Shown here: one piece after another, positions 17,842-26,788 of the stretch
Numbering within the stretch: position 1 is the first letter of the stretch
Layout of the letters: every line of letters begins with the position of its first letter
Assembly: GCF_047302285.1 (NCBI RefSeq)
Contig: NZ_CP154845.1
Location: forward strand, 124,001 to 188,000
Source of the DNA: Robertmurraya sp047302285
Lineage (GTDB): Bacteria; Bacillota; Bacilli; Bacillales; Cytobacillaceae
DNA length: 64,000 nt
Reading direction: 5' to 3'
Translations under genes and position numbers: made by a program
The notes under the pieces: generated by a model
The model's input: the letters and a program-made list of their open reading frames with translations, nothing else
What the model was told of the DNA's origin: nothing
The model's database searches: none

Positions 17842-18348
17842 ATGGAAAAACAATTACAAGGAAAAGCTTTTGTTTTCGGTAAAAACATTGATACGGATCA
17901 AATATATCCAGGTCGTTTTGTTGAGCTGACAAATGTCGAAGATGTTGCCAAACATGCTATGGAGGGAGCAGATCCTAACTTTGTTAAACAATTCAAAAAA
18001 GGCGACATCATTGTTGCCTCAACTAATTTTGGATGTGGTTCAAGTAGGGAGCATGCTGCGATTACGCTAAAAGCAGTCGGTGTTGGAGCTATTTTAGCTG
18101 AATCATTTGGAAGGATATTTTATCGAAATGCGATTAATCTAGGAGTACCTGTACTCGTTTGTCCAGGGATTAGTACGGCCGTTACGCCAGGAGATGAATT
18201 AACGATTGATATCCAGACAGGGATGATCGTCAATGAAACAAAAGGTTCTGTTATACAGGCTCAGCCGATATCGGAGTATATTATGAATATACTTGCAAGT
18301 GGTGGAATTAAAGCAATGATCAAAAACCAACTTCAAAAATCGGTGTAA
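17842..18348 (+). CDS. Aconitase-superfamily hydro-lyase, small subunit (LeuD-like)
   Basis: Swivel-domain subunit of 168 residues. KNIDTDQIYPGRF (about 14-26) and GCGSSREHAAITLK (about 62-75, with the active-site Ser-Arg) are family motifs. The specificity loop after the first motif reads VELTN, unlike the YLVYT/YLRT loops described for archaeal isopropylmalate isomerase and homoaconitase, so the substrate may differ from both. ATG at 17842 follows AAAGGAG with good spacing; the in-frame TTG at 17821 is less likely. It forms a heterodimer with the preceding gene product. Confidence 0.82.
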   Translation: MEKQLQGKAFVFGKNIDTDQIYPGRFVELTNVEDVAKHAMEGADPNFVKQFKKGDIIVASTNFGCGSSREHAAITLKAVGVGAILAESFGRIFYRNAINLGVPVLVCPGISTAVTPGDELTIDIQTGMIVNETKGSVIQAQPISEYIMNILASGGIKAMIKNQLQKSV

Positions 18349-18455
18349 TCAATTCAAAATTAGAGTCTGTTAATAAGGAAGCCACCTTCTTTTTACTAGT
18401 AGATTACTAGTTGCATACGTTTAATAATATTTACAGAATATGAAGGAGCTTGAAT

Positions 18456-19397
18456 ATGTCTTTAAAAAGAAAAAAGATTTCAATCATTGGAAGTGGTTAT
18501 ACAGGTGCCACAGTTGCATTATTATTAGCACAAAAAGAATTAGGCGATATTGTGTTAGTTGACACACCTAATAATGAAAATGCAACGAAAGGAAAAGCAC
18601 TTGATATGCTTCAAGCCAGTCCTGTCCAAGGCTTTGATGTCAATATTACCGGAACCTCGAATTATGGGGAAACCGTTGATTCTGATATTGTCATTATTAC
18701 AGCAGGAATGGCACGAAAACCTGGTATGAGTCGTGATGATCTCGTTCAAACCAATCAAAAGATAATGGCTAGCATTACAAATGAGATTGTAAAATACTCT
18801 CCTAACTGCATCATTATAGTCTTAACAAATCCTGTTGATGCAATGGCATTTACCGTTTATAAGGAGTCTGGTTTCCCAAGAAACCGTGTGATCGGACAAT
18901 CTGGGGTACTTGATACAGCGCGTTTTCAGACTTTCATTGCACAAGAATTAAATATCTCAGTGAAAGATGTTAAAGGATTTGTTCTCGGTGGACATGGGGA
19001 CACGATGGTACCATTAGTTAGGTATTCTTATGCAGGTGGAATTCCATTGTCTACATTGCTATCAAAGGATCGGCTTGAAGCCATTGTAGAACGGACCCGT
19101 AAAGGGGGAGGAGAAATTGTCGAACTGCTTGGAAACGGTAGTGCCTACTTTGCTCCAGCAGCCTCTCTAGCTGAAATGACAGAAGCTATATTAAAAGATC
19201 AGCGTAGAATATTACCAGCGGTTACTTATCTTGATGGTGAATACGGCTATCATAATATTTATCTGGGAGTTCCTACTGTTTTAGGTGGAAATGGTATTGA
19301 AAAGATTATTGAACTGCGTTTAACAGATGAGGAGAAAACAGCTCTTGATTGCTCGGCAGAATCCGTAAAAAATGTGATAAATGTGTTGGCGTATTAA
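18456..19397 (+). CDS. mdh: Malate dehydrogenase
   Basis: LDH-like malate dehydrogenase of 313 residues, close to the Bacillus Mdh pattern. It has the NAD motif GSGYTGATVA (about 10-19), MARKPGMSRDDL (about 87-98, whose first Arg selects dicarboxylates over lactate), TNPVDAM, and GGHGDTMVPL with the catalytic His. It oxidises malate to oxaloacetate with NAD. In Bacillus the housekeeping mdh normally lies with citZ and icd; here it follows a hydratase, so it may be a second, pathway-dedicated copy. AAGGAG precedes the ATG at 18456. A terminator follows. Confidence 0.88.
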   Translation: MSLKRKKISIIGSGYTGATVALLLAQKELGDIVLVDTPNNENATKGKALDMLQASPVQGFDVNITGTSNYGETVDSDIVIITAGMARKPGMSRDDLVQTNQKIMASITNEIVKYSPNCIIIVLTNPVDAMAFTVYKESGFPRNRVIGQSGVLDTARFQTFIAQELNISVKDVKGFVLGGHGDTMVPLVRYSYAGGIPLSTLLSKDRLEAIVERTRKGGGEIVELLGNGSAYFAPAASLAEMTEAILKDQRRILPAVTYLDGEYGYHNIYLGVPTVLGGNGIEKIIELRLTDEEKTALDCSAESVKNVINVLAY

Positions 19398-19425
19398 TAT
19401 ATAGAAAAAGCTTTAAATTAAAAGT

Positions 19426-19458
19426 AAGAGGTCGTCATGATTTGACGGCCTCTTTTTG
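19426..19458 (+). terminator. Terminator after mdh
   Basis: AAGAGGTCGTCA/TGACGGCCTCTT stem (19426-19437 and 19443-19454; one G-T pair) followed by T run. Confidence 0.85.
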
Positions 19459-19478
19459 TGTGCCCAATAAGCCAATAT

Positions 19479-19530
19479 TCAATAGAGATTTTACAATAAC
19501 TCAACATTAAATTAACAAAAACGAGATAAT
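19479..19530 (+). promoter_or_regulatory. Candidate PhoP box and -10 element
   Basis: Four half-sites resembling TTAACA lie at exactly 11-base steps: TCAATA (19479), TTTACA (19490), TCAACA (19501) and TTAACA (19512). GATAAT at 19525-19530 sits where the -10 falls in B. subtilis PhoP-activated promoters. This tandem 6+5 layout is the published Pho-box architecture. The downstream gene would be read with a leader of about 110 bases. Confidence 0.55.
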
Positions 19531-19645
19531 ATTCTGAATATTTTAATGATAAACTGATCTAGGTTGTCAAAAATTGTTGCATCTAGATGGCTGGTGTAAA
19601 AATTTGTGACTTTGGGAATGGGATGGAAAACAAGGAGGAGATTAG

Positions 19646-22078
19646 ATGAAGAGTAGTGGGAAATTAAGCTTGCTCAGTAAGGTTTTTTTAGCCGGTACAA
19701 TTCTAGTTTCAGGTATTCCAATGTATGTGAATCATGCAGCAGCAGAAGTGGGATATCAAAATTCGCTGGAAGTTAAAAAAATTGCTGGATATAAAATGGG
19801 TGAAGCGAATGCAGATGGTGGCGTTGCTGAAATTGTTAAATACAATTCGGATAACGAGAAATTCTACGTTATTAATGGTCAGGAACAAACACTTGATATC
19901 GTAAGTCTAAAAGATTTGACATCCTCAGATACAGTACAACAGCTTCAAAAAGAAAAATCCATTAATATTGCAGAATCGATTAAAGATGCTGAGTTTACAT
20001 ACGGAGATTTAACAAGCATTGATATAAATACGTCACACAATATGATCGCTGTAGCTGTTCAGGAGAAGGATTATACCAAGCCTGGAAAAATTGTCGTGAT
20101 CGATTATGATGGGGAAATTCAAGCTGAATACGAAGCGGGTGTTCAGCCTGATATGGTTAAAATAGCAGCTGATGGAAAGTATATACTTTCTGCTGACGAA
20201 GCAGAACCTCGTCTTGGTCTAGGCCATGTTGATCCAGAAGGTTCTATTACGATTGTTGATGTGGCTTCTGGAGAGAGTAAACTAGTGAAATTCGATGATG
20301 TAAATGTCATTGCGGACGATGTTCATATTCGTAATAATGGAGCAAAAGAGGATGCCGTTAAGGATTTTGAACCTGAATACATTGCCATTTCAAAAGATGG
20401 TAAAAAGGCATATGTAACTCTACAAGAGAATAATGCCATTGCTACGATTGATATTGAAAAAGGGAAAGTTTTATCAGTAAAGTCTCTTGGATATAAAGAT
20501 CATTCGATGCCAGGTAATGAAATTGATGCTGCAAGAAACGGGAAAATAGAATTTGAAAGACTTCCAATTTTAGGCTCATATATGCCAGATGCGGTTGCCT
20601 CTGTCAATATTGGTGGCGTTGAATATTTAGTTACGGGTAACGAGGGAGATGCAACAGAGTGGGGCGAAGATGATTCCGAATTTATCAATATAGCGGACTT
20701 TAAAGATATCAAAGATACCATCACACTTACTAAGTCTTTTCAAGGGATGTCAACTGAAGAAGCGCAAGAAGCGTTTGACAGGATGAAAAGTTCTAAGGAT
20801 TATGACAAACTTGAAGTCTTAACCGATCGCGGAACAGATGCCATTTATACATTGGGTGGCCGTTCTTTCTCCATTTGGAAGGCTGATACAATGGAACTTG
20901 TTTATGACAGTGGAAGTGATTTCGAAAAAATCACAGCTGAACGACTTCCAGATTATTTTAACTGGTCAAATGATGATGATGAAATGGACAAGCGTAGTGC
21001 GAAAAAAGGTCCAGAACCTGAAGATGTAAAAGTCGGTGTGATTGGTGATCAAGTTTATGCATTTGTCGGTCTTGAGAGAATCGGTGGGGTTATGACCTAT
21101 AATATTTCTAATCCCGAAAATGCTCAGTTCGCAAACTATCTTAACACTAGAGATTTCTCTGCAAAAATAGCAGGAGATGTAGCGCCAGAAGGTCTTGAAT
21201 TTGTTCCACAAGATCTAAGTCCAACAGGTCGTCCACTTGTGATTGTTGGAAATGAGGTAAGTGGAACGGTTTCTGTGAATGAATATCAAGTACCTATTCA
21301 ACCAACACCACCTGAAGATCCGAACAGTGCTTATGAAGAGTTAGATAAGAGTTTAATGAACGAGGACGGGAACATCGTTTTCAATTTCTCAACAAATTCG
21401 CAGCTAAGCTTAACATTAACGACAGATAAGGTAGCGGACATATTAAGCACAAATCCAAATGCAAAAGTTAAAATCATGATAGATGCAGTTGAAGTTGAAA
21501 TACCGTTAATTTTATTGAAAGATTTGAATCAAAGGGTAACCATTAATATACTACCAATGTCATATGAAGGTGCTGTTGGTCCCGTATATGACTTCACGAT
21601 TCAAGCGGAAGATGGAACATTGATTGATAAATTCGAAGACAGTAAAATCATTCTTCAGTTTAAAGTCGATCCAAAAGAGATAAAGAACTGGGAGGATGTA
21701 GTTGTTTACTATATTGATGAAAATGGAAAAAAAGCAGAGAAAATAATGCCAACAAGCTATGATTCTACTAACGGAAACGTATGGGTAGAAGTAAGTCATT
21801 TTAGTACATTTGGAGTATTTGAAGAAACTGCTTCGGAGAATGATGAACCCAATCCAGAAGAAGAACCATCAAACAATAATGGGTCTAATACAGATGAAGA
21901 TCCATCAGACAATAAAGATTCTAACACAAATGGAAAGCAATCAGAGAAAAATAATTCAGGACATAAACTACCGGATACAGCGACAAATCACTTTAATCTC
22001 ATGGCAATTGGCTTAATTCTTGTCGTTTTAGGTGGGATTGGGGTAGTCATAAGAAAGAGAAGAACCATGCAAGATTAA
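19646..22078 (+). CDS. LPXTA cell-wall-anchored choice-of-anchor I family protein
   Basis: Exported protein of 810 residues. A signal peptide (about 1-33, ending VNHAAA) is followed by a long beta-propeller-like domain of the choice-of-anchor I family, a relative of PhoX/alkaline-phosphatase-like surface enzymes (about 45-550). Then come a beta-rich domain (about 565-735), a Glu/Asn/Asp-rich wall-spanning linker (about 735-775), the sorting motif LPDTAT, a hydrophobic helix and an RKRR tail. LPDTA is a class D sortase signal, and a class D sortase gene follows. The enzymatic activity is unknown; a phosphate-scavenging role is suggested by the candidate PhoP box. GGAGGAG precedes the ATG. Confidence 0.85.
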   Translation: MKSSGKLSLLSKVFLAGTILVSGIPMYVNHAAAEVGYQNSLEVKKIAGYKMGEANADGGVAEIVKYNSDNEKFYVINGQEQTLDIVSLKDLTSSDTVQQLQKEKSINIAESIKDAEFTYGDLTSIDINTSHNMIAVAVQEKDYTKPGKIVVIDYDGEIQAEYEAGVQPDMVKIAADGKYILSADEAEPRLGLGHVDPEGSITIVDVASGESKLVKFDDVNVIADDVHIRNNGAKEDAVKDFEPEYIAISKDGKKAYVTLQENNAIATIDIEKGKVLSVKSLGYKDHSMPGNEIDAARNGKIEFERLPILGSYMPDAVASVNIGGVEYLVTGNEGDATEWGEDDSEFINIADFKDIKDTITLTKSFQGMSTEEAQEAFDRMKSSKDYDKLEVLTDRGTDAIYTLGGRSFSIWKADTMELVYDSGSDFEKITAERLPDYFNWSNDDDEMDKRSAKKGPEPEDVKVGVIGDQVYAFVGLERIGGVMTYNISNPENAQFANYLNTRDFSAKIAGDVAPEGLEFVPQDLSPTGRPLVIVGNEVSGTVSVNEYQVPIQPTPPEDPNSAYEELDKSLMNEDGNIVFNFSTNSQLSLTLTTDKVADILSTNPNAKVKIMIDAVEVEIPLILLKDLNQRVTINILPMSYEGAVGPVYDFTIQAEDGTLIDKFEDSKIILQFKVDPKEIKNWEDVVVYYIDENGKKAEKIMPTSYDSTNGNVWVEVSHFSTFGVFEETASENDEPNPEEEPSNNNGSNTDEDPSDNKDSNTNGKQSEKNNSGHKLPDTATNHFNLMAIGLILVVLGGIGVVIRKRRTMQD

Positions 22079-22094
22079 ACTCTTCGGTCAACTG

Positions 22095-22126
22095 AAGATC
22101 CCTCTGCTTTTTAGGGGGATCTTTTT
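22095..22126 (+). terminator. Terminator between surface protein and sortase genes
   Basis: AAGATCCCTCT/AGGGGGATCTT hairpin (one mismatch) with T run; it separates the abundant substrate mRNA from the sortase gene. Confidence 0.8.
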
Positions 22127-22157
22127 AATAAAAACTTTAAATGATTAGAGGGAAATT

Positions 22158-22715
22158 ATGAAAAAATATTACCTTATTATTCTGGTAGGGGTTTGTTTGA
22201 TAGGTTATGCATCATGGGAGATCTTCCAGTCCAAAGTTAAAGCAAGTCAAACATTGGAGGAAGCCAAACAGGTGATTGAAGAGCCCACATTAGTAAGCAG
22301 TAAAGATGATTTTTCACCAAGGCAAGGAGACACGGTTGGTTTATTAAAGATTCCAGCGATAAGCTCAGAATTAGCCATCGTTGAGGGAACCGATCCAGAT
22401 GAATTAGAAAAAGGTGTAGGGCACTATAAAGGCTCCTATTTTCCAGAGCAAAATGGGCAAATTGTTTTATCAGGGCATAGGGATACAGTATTTACTCAAC
22501 TAGGAGAACTGAAATTGGGGGATGAACTTCAAGTAGAAATCTCTTATGGGGAATTTTCATATGAAATAGTTGATACGAAAATAGTTGATGCAGATGATAG
22601 AAGTATTATCACTTTACAAAATGAAAAAGAAGAGTTGATTTTAACGACATGTTATCCTTTTGGATACATCGGGAATGCACCACAACGTTATATTATTTAC
22701 GCTGAAAAGAAATAA
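22158..22715 (+). CDS. srtD: Class D sortase
   Basis: Membrane-anchored transpeptidase of 185 residues with an N-terminal helix (about 4-22). It has the catalytic His in LSGHRDTVF (about 100-108), Cys in TLTTCYPF-like LILTTCYPF (about 161-169) and Arg in NAPQRYIIYA. The length and these motifs match class D (B. subtilis YhcS), which joins proteins with LPDTA/LPDTS signals to peptidoglycan. The gene directly before it encodes an LPDTA protein, its likely substrate. Confidence 0.88.
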   Translation: MKKYYLIILVGVCLIGYASWEIFQSKVKASQTLEEAKQVIEEPTLVSSKDDFSPRQGDTVGLLKIPAISSELAIVEGTDPDELEKGVGHYKGSYFPEQNGQIVLSGHRDTVFTQLGELKLGDELQVEISYGEFSYEIVDTKIVDADDRSIITLQNEKEELILTTCYPFGYIGNAPQRYIIYAEKK

Positions 22716-22770
22716 ATTCTATTCCAGTAAGGTGGAAGCTAGGCTTTTTAATTCTAATCGAAAAAACAGA

Positions 22771-22800
22771 AAATCACTCCTGAGGTCAGGAATGATTTTT
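22771..22800. terminator. Convergent terminator
   Basis: AAATCACTCCTGA/TCAGGAATGATTT hairpin with T run on the + side; it serves srtD and overlaps the end of the minus-strand XRE gene. Confidence 0.7.
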
Positions 22801-23631
22801 CATTAATATATTGATTCTATTTTCGGTTTGATTGTCTTTAAGAGGGATATGAACAGAAACTTCAAGCTCGGGATAACCCAATGGTTGTAATGTAAGATGA
22901 TCAAAAGTGAGTACTCCAACCTCTGGATGATTGAGCATCTTATAGGCATCTTGATCATCGAGTACATCATATTGTTGCCAATATGCTTCAAACTCCTCAC
23001 TTTTTATACTTAATTGTTCTACCTGATTAGTCCACCATGGATCATCAAGATACTTTGCAAAACCTGCTCTAAATTTAGCGATTGTTCGTTTCGCATGATC
23101 CTCCCATTGCTCTCCTTTTAATATGCGAAAAGATTTCGATGTGAAAGTGATCCAAAGAAGGTTGCGTTCTTTCTCAGATAGTAAATCGTAATTGCCATGT
23201 ACGGCAGAGAAGGAGGCATTCCAAGCAAGGATGTTCATTTTAGTATCCATCACTGCGGCTGGAGCTATTCCAAAACTATCTAAAAGTCTTTGGAGCTTTT
23301 CACTTACCATCCCATTCCGATTATTCAAGCGCTCAGGAGGCTGTTGGCGGTGAGCTAGCAGAAATAGATGTTTTCTTTCTGAATCATTTAATTGAAGTGT
23401 TCTTGCCAAGCTTTCTAGGACTTCAGTTGATACATTTATGTCTCTTCCTTGCTCTAAATATGTGTACCATTCAAGACTTATCCCGGCTAGAGTAGCGACC
23501 TCTCCCCGACGGAGACCGGGGGTTCTTCGTCGCTCTTCAGGCAAGCCGAAAAGTTTAGGCGACAGGCGTTCGCGACGATTACGCAAAAAATGGGCTAATT
23601 CTTGATGGCGATTTGAATTTGATTTGGACAT
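22786..23631 (-). CDS. XRE-family regulator with MmyB-like ligand-binding domain
   Basis: Regulator of 281 residues. An XRE helix-turn-helix (about 10-75, RTPGLRRGEVATLAGISLEWYTYLEQGRD) is followed by an MmyB-type PAS-like ligand-binding domain (about 105-270), which in structurally known members binds fatty-acid-like molecules. It is divergent from an SDR gene with 137 bases between starts; in many Bacillaceae and actinomycetes this type of regulator represses an adjacent SDR. The substrate and inducer are unknown. GGGAGGA precedes the ATG. Confidence 0.86.
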   Translation of the reverse strand: MSKSNSNRHQELAHFLRNRRERLSPKLFGLPEERRRTPGLRRGEVATLAGISLEWYTYLEQGRDINVSTEVLESLARTLQLNDSERKHLFLLAHRQQPPERLNNRNGMVSEKLQRLLDSFGIAPAAVMDTKMNILAWNASFSAVHGNYDLLSEKERNLLWITFTSKSFRILKGEQWEDHAKRTIAKFRAGFAKYLDDPWWTNQVEQLSIKSEEFEAYWQQYDVLDDQDAYKMLNHPEVGVLTFDHLTLQPLGYPELEVSVHIPLKDNQTENRINILMKNHS

Positions 23632-23768
23632 GAACGTTCCTCCCTTTGGTTGCGATTTAGTAAGATGGTAGTAGCAATCCTAGAATAAACATCCCTCTGA
23701 ATGCTGAATTAGCTTTACTATACAATATTATTGTAAAAGGCAGTTACATTTTAAAGGAGTGATTTATC

Positions 23769-24500
23769 ATGATTATACAAAACAACACAGTCCTGATTAC
23801 AGGTGGAGCTACTGGAATCGGTTTTCAACTCGCCACTAGATTGCTAGAGCAAAATAATAAAGTAATTATAGTCGGTAGAAGAGAAGAGAAACTAAAAGAG
23901 GCAAAATCTATGCATCCAGAACTTGTTACATATACAAGCGATTTATCAGAAGAGAAGAATCGCATAAGGTTAGTGGAACAAGTGATGAAGGATTTTCCAG
24001 ACTTGAATGTTGTTATTAACAATGCAGGGATTATGCATTACTTAAACTATGATGATATTAAACCATGGGATTATGTAGAGAAGGAGATTAAAACAAATCT
24101 ATCAGCACCGATCCATCTTACACATTTGTTGATCCCACATTTGCTTAAACAAGAAAACGCTGTGCTCATCAACATCACATCGGGATTATCACATGTACCA
24201 TTAGCAGCAACCCCGGTGTATAGTGCCACTAAGGCTGCCTTGCAATCATTTACACAATCTATGAGACACCAATTGCTTGGTAAAATCCGTGTTATTGAAG
24301 TCTCACCGCCACTTACAAATACTGACTTAGGCATACCTGGCTCAAATACTGCAGGGATCCCTGTAGATTTTTTTGCTGATAAAGTCATATCAGGTCTAAT
24401 AAAGGGTGAGGAAGAAATTACCTACGGGTTTTCAGAATTGACTACTAACGCTAATAGAATAGAACGACAAGAGATATTTAATCAATTAAATGGGGTATGA
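23769..24500 (+). CDS. SDR-family oxidoreductase (DltE-like)
   Basis: Short-chain dehydrogenase/reductase of 243 residues. It has TGGATGIG (about 11-18) for NAD(P), NNAGIM (about 85-90), catalytic Ser in NITSGLS and YSATKAALQS (Tyr, Lys). The pattern resembles the DltE-like SDR group. It is probably controlled by the divergent XRE regulator. AAAGGAG precedes the ATG; a terminator shared with the convergent besA-like gene follows. Confidence 0.85.
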   Translation: MIIQNNTVLITGGATGIGFQLATRLLEQNNKVIIVGRREEKLKEAKSMHPELVTYTSDLSEEKNRIRLVEQVMKDFPDLNVVINNAGIMHYLNYDDIKPWDYVEKEIKTNLSAPIHLTHLLIPHLLKQENAVLINITSGLSHVPLAATPVYSATKAALQSFTQSMRHQLLGKIRVIEVSPPLTNTDLGIPGSNTAGIPVDFFADKVISGLIKGEEEITYGFSELTTNANRIERQEIFNQLNGV

Positions 24501-24516
24501 GTAAATGTTTCGTAAA

Positions 24517-24548
24517 AAAACTGGCCTGGGGAATTCTCGGCCAGTTTT
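24517..24548. terminator. Bidirectional terminator
   Basis: Perfect AAAACTGGCC/GGCCAGTTTT stem between two convergent genes. Confidence 0.85.
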
Positions 24549-24572
24549 GTTTTAATGTTTTGGAATGCTAGT

Positions 24573-25337
24573 CTATTTCTCACGAATAAACCGCAATGCC
24601 CGACTAATTGTTGTTGGAACGATAGAAGCGTGATTTTCATTTGGAGCGATATGCAGCATTTTTGAAGGAACAGGTAATTCTTCATAGAACACTTTTGCAT
24701 CCTCTACCATGAAGCCTTCATGTTCACCGACAGCGATAAATAATTTTTGCAGATCGTGAGGATGGGCCTTTTTTACATAATCATGAAGCTCTTTTCCGTT
24801 CCACCAAATAGAAGGGCTTATGGCAAGGTAAGTTTGAAAATCGTGACAGTGAGTCAAATAGCACCAAATTGCATAGTACCCAGCTAAAGAATGTCCATAA
24901 AGAGTTTGTTTATTTGTATCCACCTCAAACTTTTTTTCAATAAAGGGTTTTAGTTCCTCTTCCATGAATTTTTGAAATAGGGGTGCTCCACCATTTTCTC
25001 CTAGGTCCATGTGTTTCCCTTTAGCATGCTTCGGGAAAATATATTGGTCTGCAGGGGCGGTGAATTCATAAAATCTACGCTGCCTCATATCCTTCTCATC
25101 GTGACAAATTCCGACAACAATACTCGGTTCTATTTTTGTCTTTCGTTTATTTTGTGACTGAAGTTTAATCGCATGTTTAGCAAATTCAAAATAGGATTGT
25201 CCATCCAACACATAGATAATCGGAAATCCAGTTTGTGGAGGAGTCGTATTCGGTACATACACTTGAATTGTATATTCATACTCAGTTGATTGCGAGAAGT
25301 AATGAAACTCAAAATCTCTTTTTTGCAAATTTGCCAA
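24573..25337 (-). CDS. besA: Siderophore esterase, BesA/IroE-like alpha/beta hydrolase
   Basis: Alpha/beta hydrolase of about 252-254 residues in the esterase D (Fes/IroE/BesA) family. The nucleophile elbow is GHSLAGYYA (about 142-150). The acid and His lie in the GEHEGFMVED and NENHASIVP segments. BesA hydrolyses the trilactone of ferric bacillibactin after import, releasing iron, and B. subtilis besA lies in the feuABC cluster. Here it is divergent from feuA, across a Fur-type site, which supports this role. The start is a TTG: either 25337, too close to AAAGGAGA, or 25328 with better spacing. Confidence 0.75.
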   Translation of the reverse strand: MANLQKRDFEFHYFSQSTEYEYTIQVYVPNTTPPQTGFPIIYVLDGQSYFEFAKHAIKLQSQNKRKTKIEPSIVVGICHDEKDMRQRRFYEFTAPADQYIFPKHAKGKHMDLGENGGAPLFQKFMEEELKPFIEKKFEVDTNKQTLYGHSLAGYYAIWCYLTHCHDFQTYLAISPSIWWNGKELHDYVKKAHPHDLQKLFIAVGEHEGFMVEDAKVFYEELPVPSKMLHIAPNENHASIVPTTISRALRFIREK

Positions 25338-25595
25338 TCTCCTTTACAACAAAATAATCATTGAATGAATCCAATAGTAATACATTCCTTCGCTATCATA
25401 CAAATCTATTTTCCGTTTTCTCATGCCTAAAAAATACAAAAATGAATGTGCATAATTGAAAAAAATCCATTATTTATAAAAATAAACGTTTATTTTAAAG
25501 GAAATAGCGTATTGATCTAGGGAAAAATGTCCATTCTTTCATCCGCAAATATCTATTCATTTCCCTAATATGGTTTGATAGGATGGGATCAGTAA

Positions 25596-25610
25596 TGAGA
25601 ATCAATATCA
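25596..25610. promoter_or_regulatory. Fur box in the besA-feuA divergent region
   Basis: TGAGAATCAATATCA matches the 7-1-7 Fur consensus TGATAATNATTATCA at 12 of the 14 defined positions, 21 bases before feuA. Confidence 0.75.
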
Positions 25611-25631
25611 ATTAAAGTTGGAGGGAAATAG

Positions 25632-26609
25632 ATGAGTAAGTATTGGAAATATGGGATGGCTGCCTTGTTAACCTTTTCTTTGGCTGCTTGTAACACATCA
25701 GAAGAAAGTAGTACAAAAACAGAGGAACAACCGGTTGAAACAGCAACCAAATCAGAAGTAGAAGAAGTGAAGGAAATAAAATTAAATTACTTAGGGACGG
25801 AGTATACCTTTTCAAACCCAGTAGAGAATATTGTAGCTGCAAGCTTTGAAGCAATGGAAGATTCAGTCGCTCTTGGGATTAAACCAGTCGGTGTTTTAGA
25901 AGTGGGTGGAAAAATCCCCGAATATTTAAATGAACTTGAGGGAGCAACATTAGTTGGAAATAAGAGAGCTCCGAGTGCTGAAGCGATTCTTGCTCTAGAC
26001 CCCGATGCCATCATTGGAACGTCTAAATGGGGTGAAGATGTGATGACTCAAATGAATAAATTGGCTACGACTCTACCATACTCTCATATTTCAGCTAATT
26101 GGAAAGATAATCTACTAGCTTTAGCTGAATTAACCAATAAAACGGCAGAAGCTGAAAAATTGATTGCTGACTATGAACAAAAAGTTGCTGATACAAAAGA
26201 AAAGATTGCTAACTCTGACATAAGCGAAAAATCAGTTCTTATGATTCGTGTCCGTGGTGGGTTAATGAACGTCTATCCAGAGAATGTTTATTTTAACCCG
26301 ATTCTTTATCAAGACCTAGGATTAAAAGTTCCCGATGTCGTTACAAAGGCTGAAGCACAAGCGGAAATTTCATTAGAAACGTTAGCAGAGGTAGACCCAG
26401 ATAGTATCTTCTTACAATTTGAGGAAACAGAAAATGCTGATGCTCCTAAAGCGTTAGAAGAGCTTCAAAATAATGCGATTTTTAATAGCTTGAAAGCATC
26501 AAAAAATGGAGAAGTGTACGTGAATACAATCGCCCCTTTAGCTGAAGGTGGTACTGCTTGGTCGAAAACAAGATTTTTAGATGTTGTGGAAGAAAATTTA
26601 CTGAAGTGA
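25632..26609 (+). CDS. feuA: FeuA-like catecholate siderophore-binding lipoprotein
   Basis: Lipoprotein of 325 residues (signal ending FSLAAC, Cys about residue 20) with the two-domain cluster A-III binding fold. Several stretches match B. subtilis FeuA closely from memory: SHISANWKDNLLALA, IADYEQKV, YPENVYFNPILYQDLGLK and PLAEGGTAWSK. FeuA binds ferric bacillibactin, enterobactin and related triscatecholates at the outer face of the membrane. A Fur box lies just before the gene and the permease genes follow, so iron starvation should induce it. GGAGGG precedes the ATG. Confidence 0.88.
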   Translation: MSKYWKYGMAALLTFSLAACNTSEESSTKTEEQPVETATKSEVEEVKEIKLNYLGTEYTFSNPVENIVAASFEAMEDSVALGIKPVGVLEVGGKIPEYLNELEGATLVGNKRAPSAEAILALDPDAIIGTSKWGEDVMTQMNKLATTLPYSHISANWKDNLLALAELTNKTAEAEKLIADYEQKVADTKEKIANSDISEKSVLMIRVRGGLMNVYPENVYFNPILYQDLGLKVPDVVTKAEAQAEISLETLAEVDPDSIFLQFEETENADAPKALEELQNNAIFNSLKASKNGEVYVNTIAPLAEGGTAWSKTRFLDVVEENLLK

Positions 26610-26788
26610 GTTGATTTCACGATGTAAGACGGTGCACAAAAAAAAGAATATTAAGAGGCTACGTCGCTTTTTAGGCCATGTGTGTTCGTTTTTTAACTTG
26701 AAGTGTAGATTAAAATATGGAAGTGGGAGATTGGAAGCAGGATTATTCTTTGCTTCCAATCTTCACGTTAGAAGATAGGTGCAAAAGA

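Noticed and set aside
16566..18348. Leucine biosynthesis isopropylmalate isomerase (leuCD)
   Set aside because: No leuA, leuB or ilv genes are nearby, the large subunit is of the shorter archaeal type, and a malate dehydrogenase and LysR gene accompany it.
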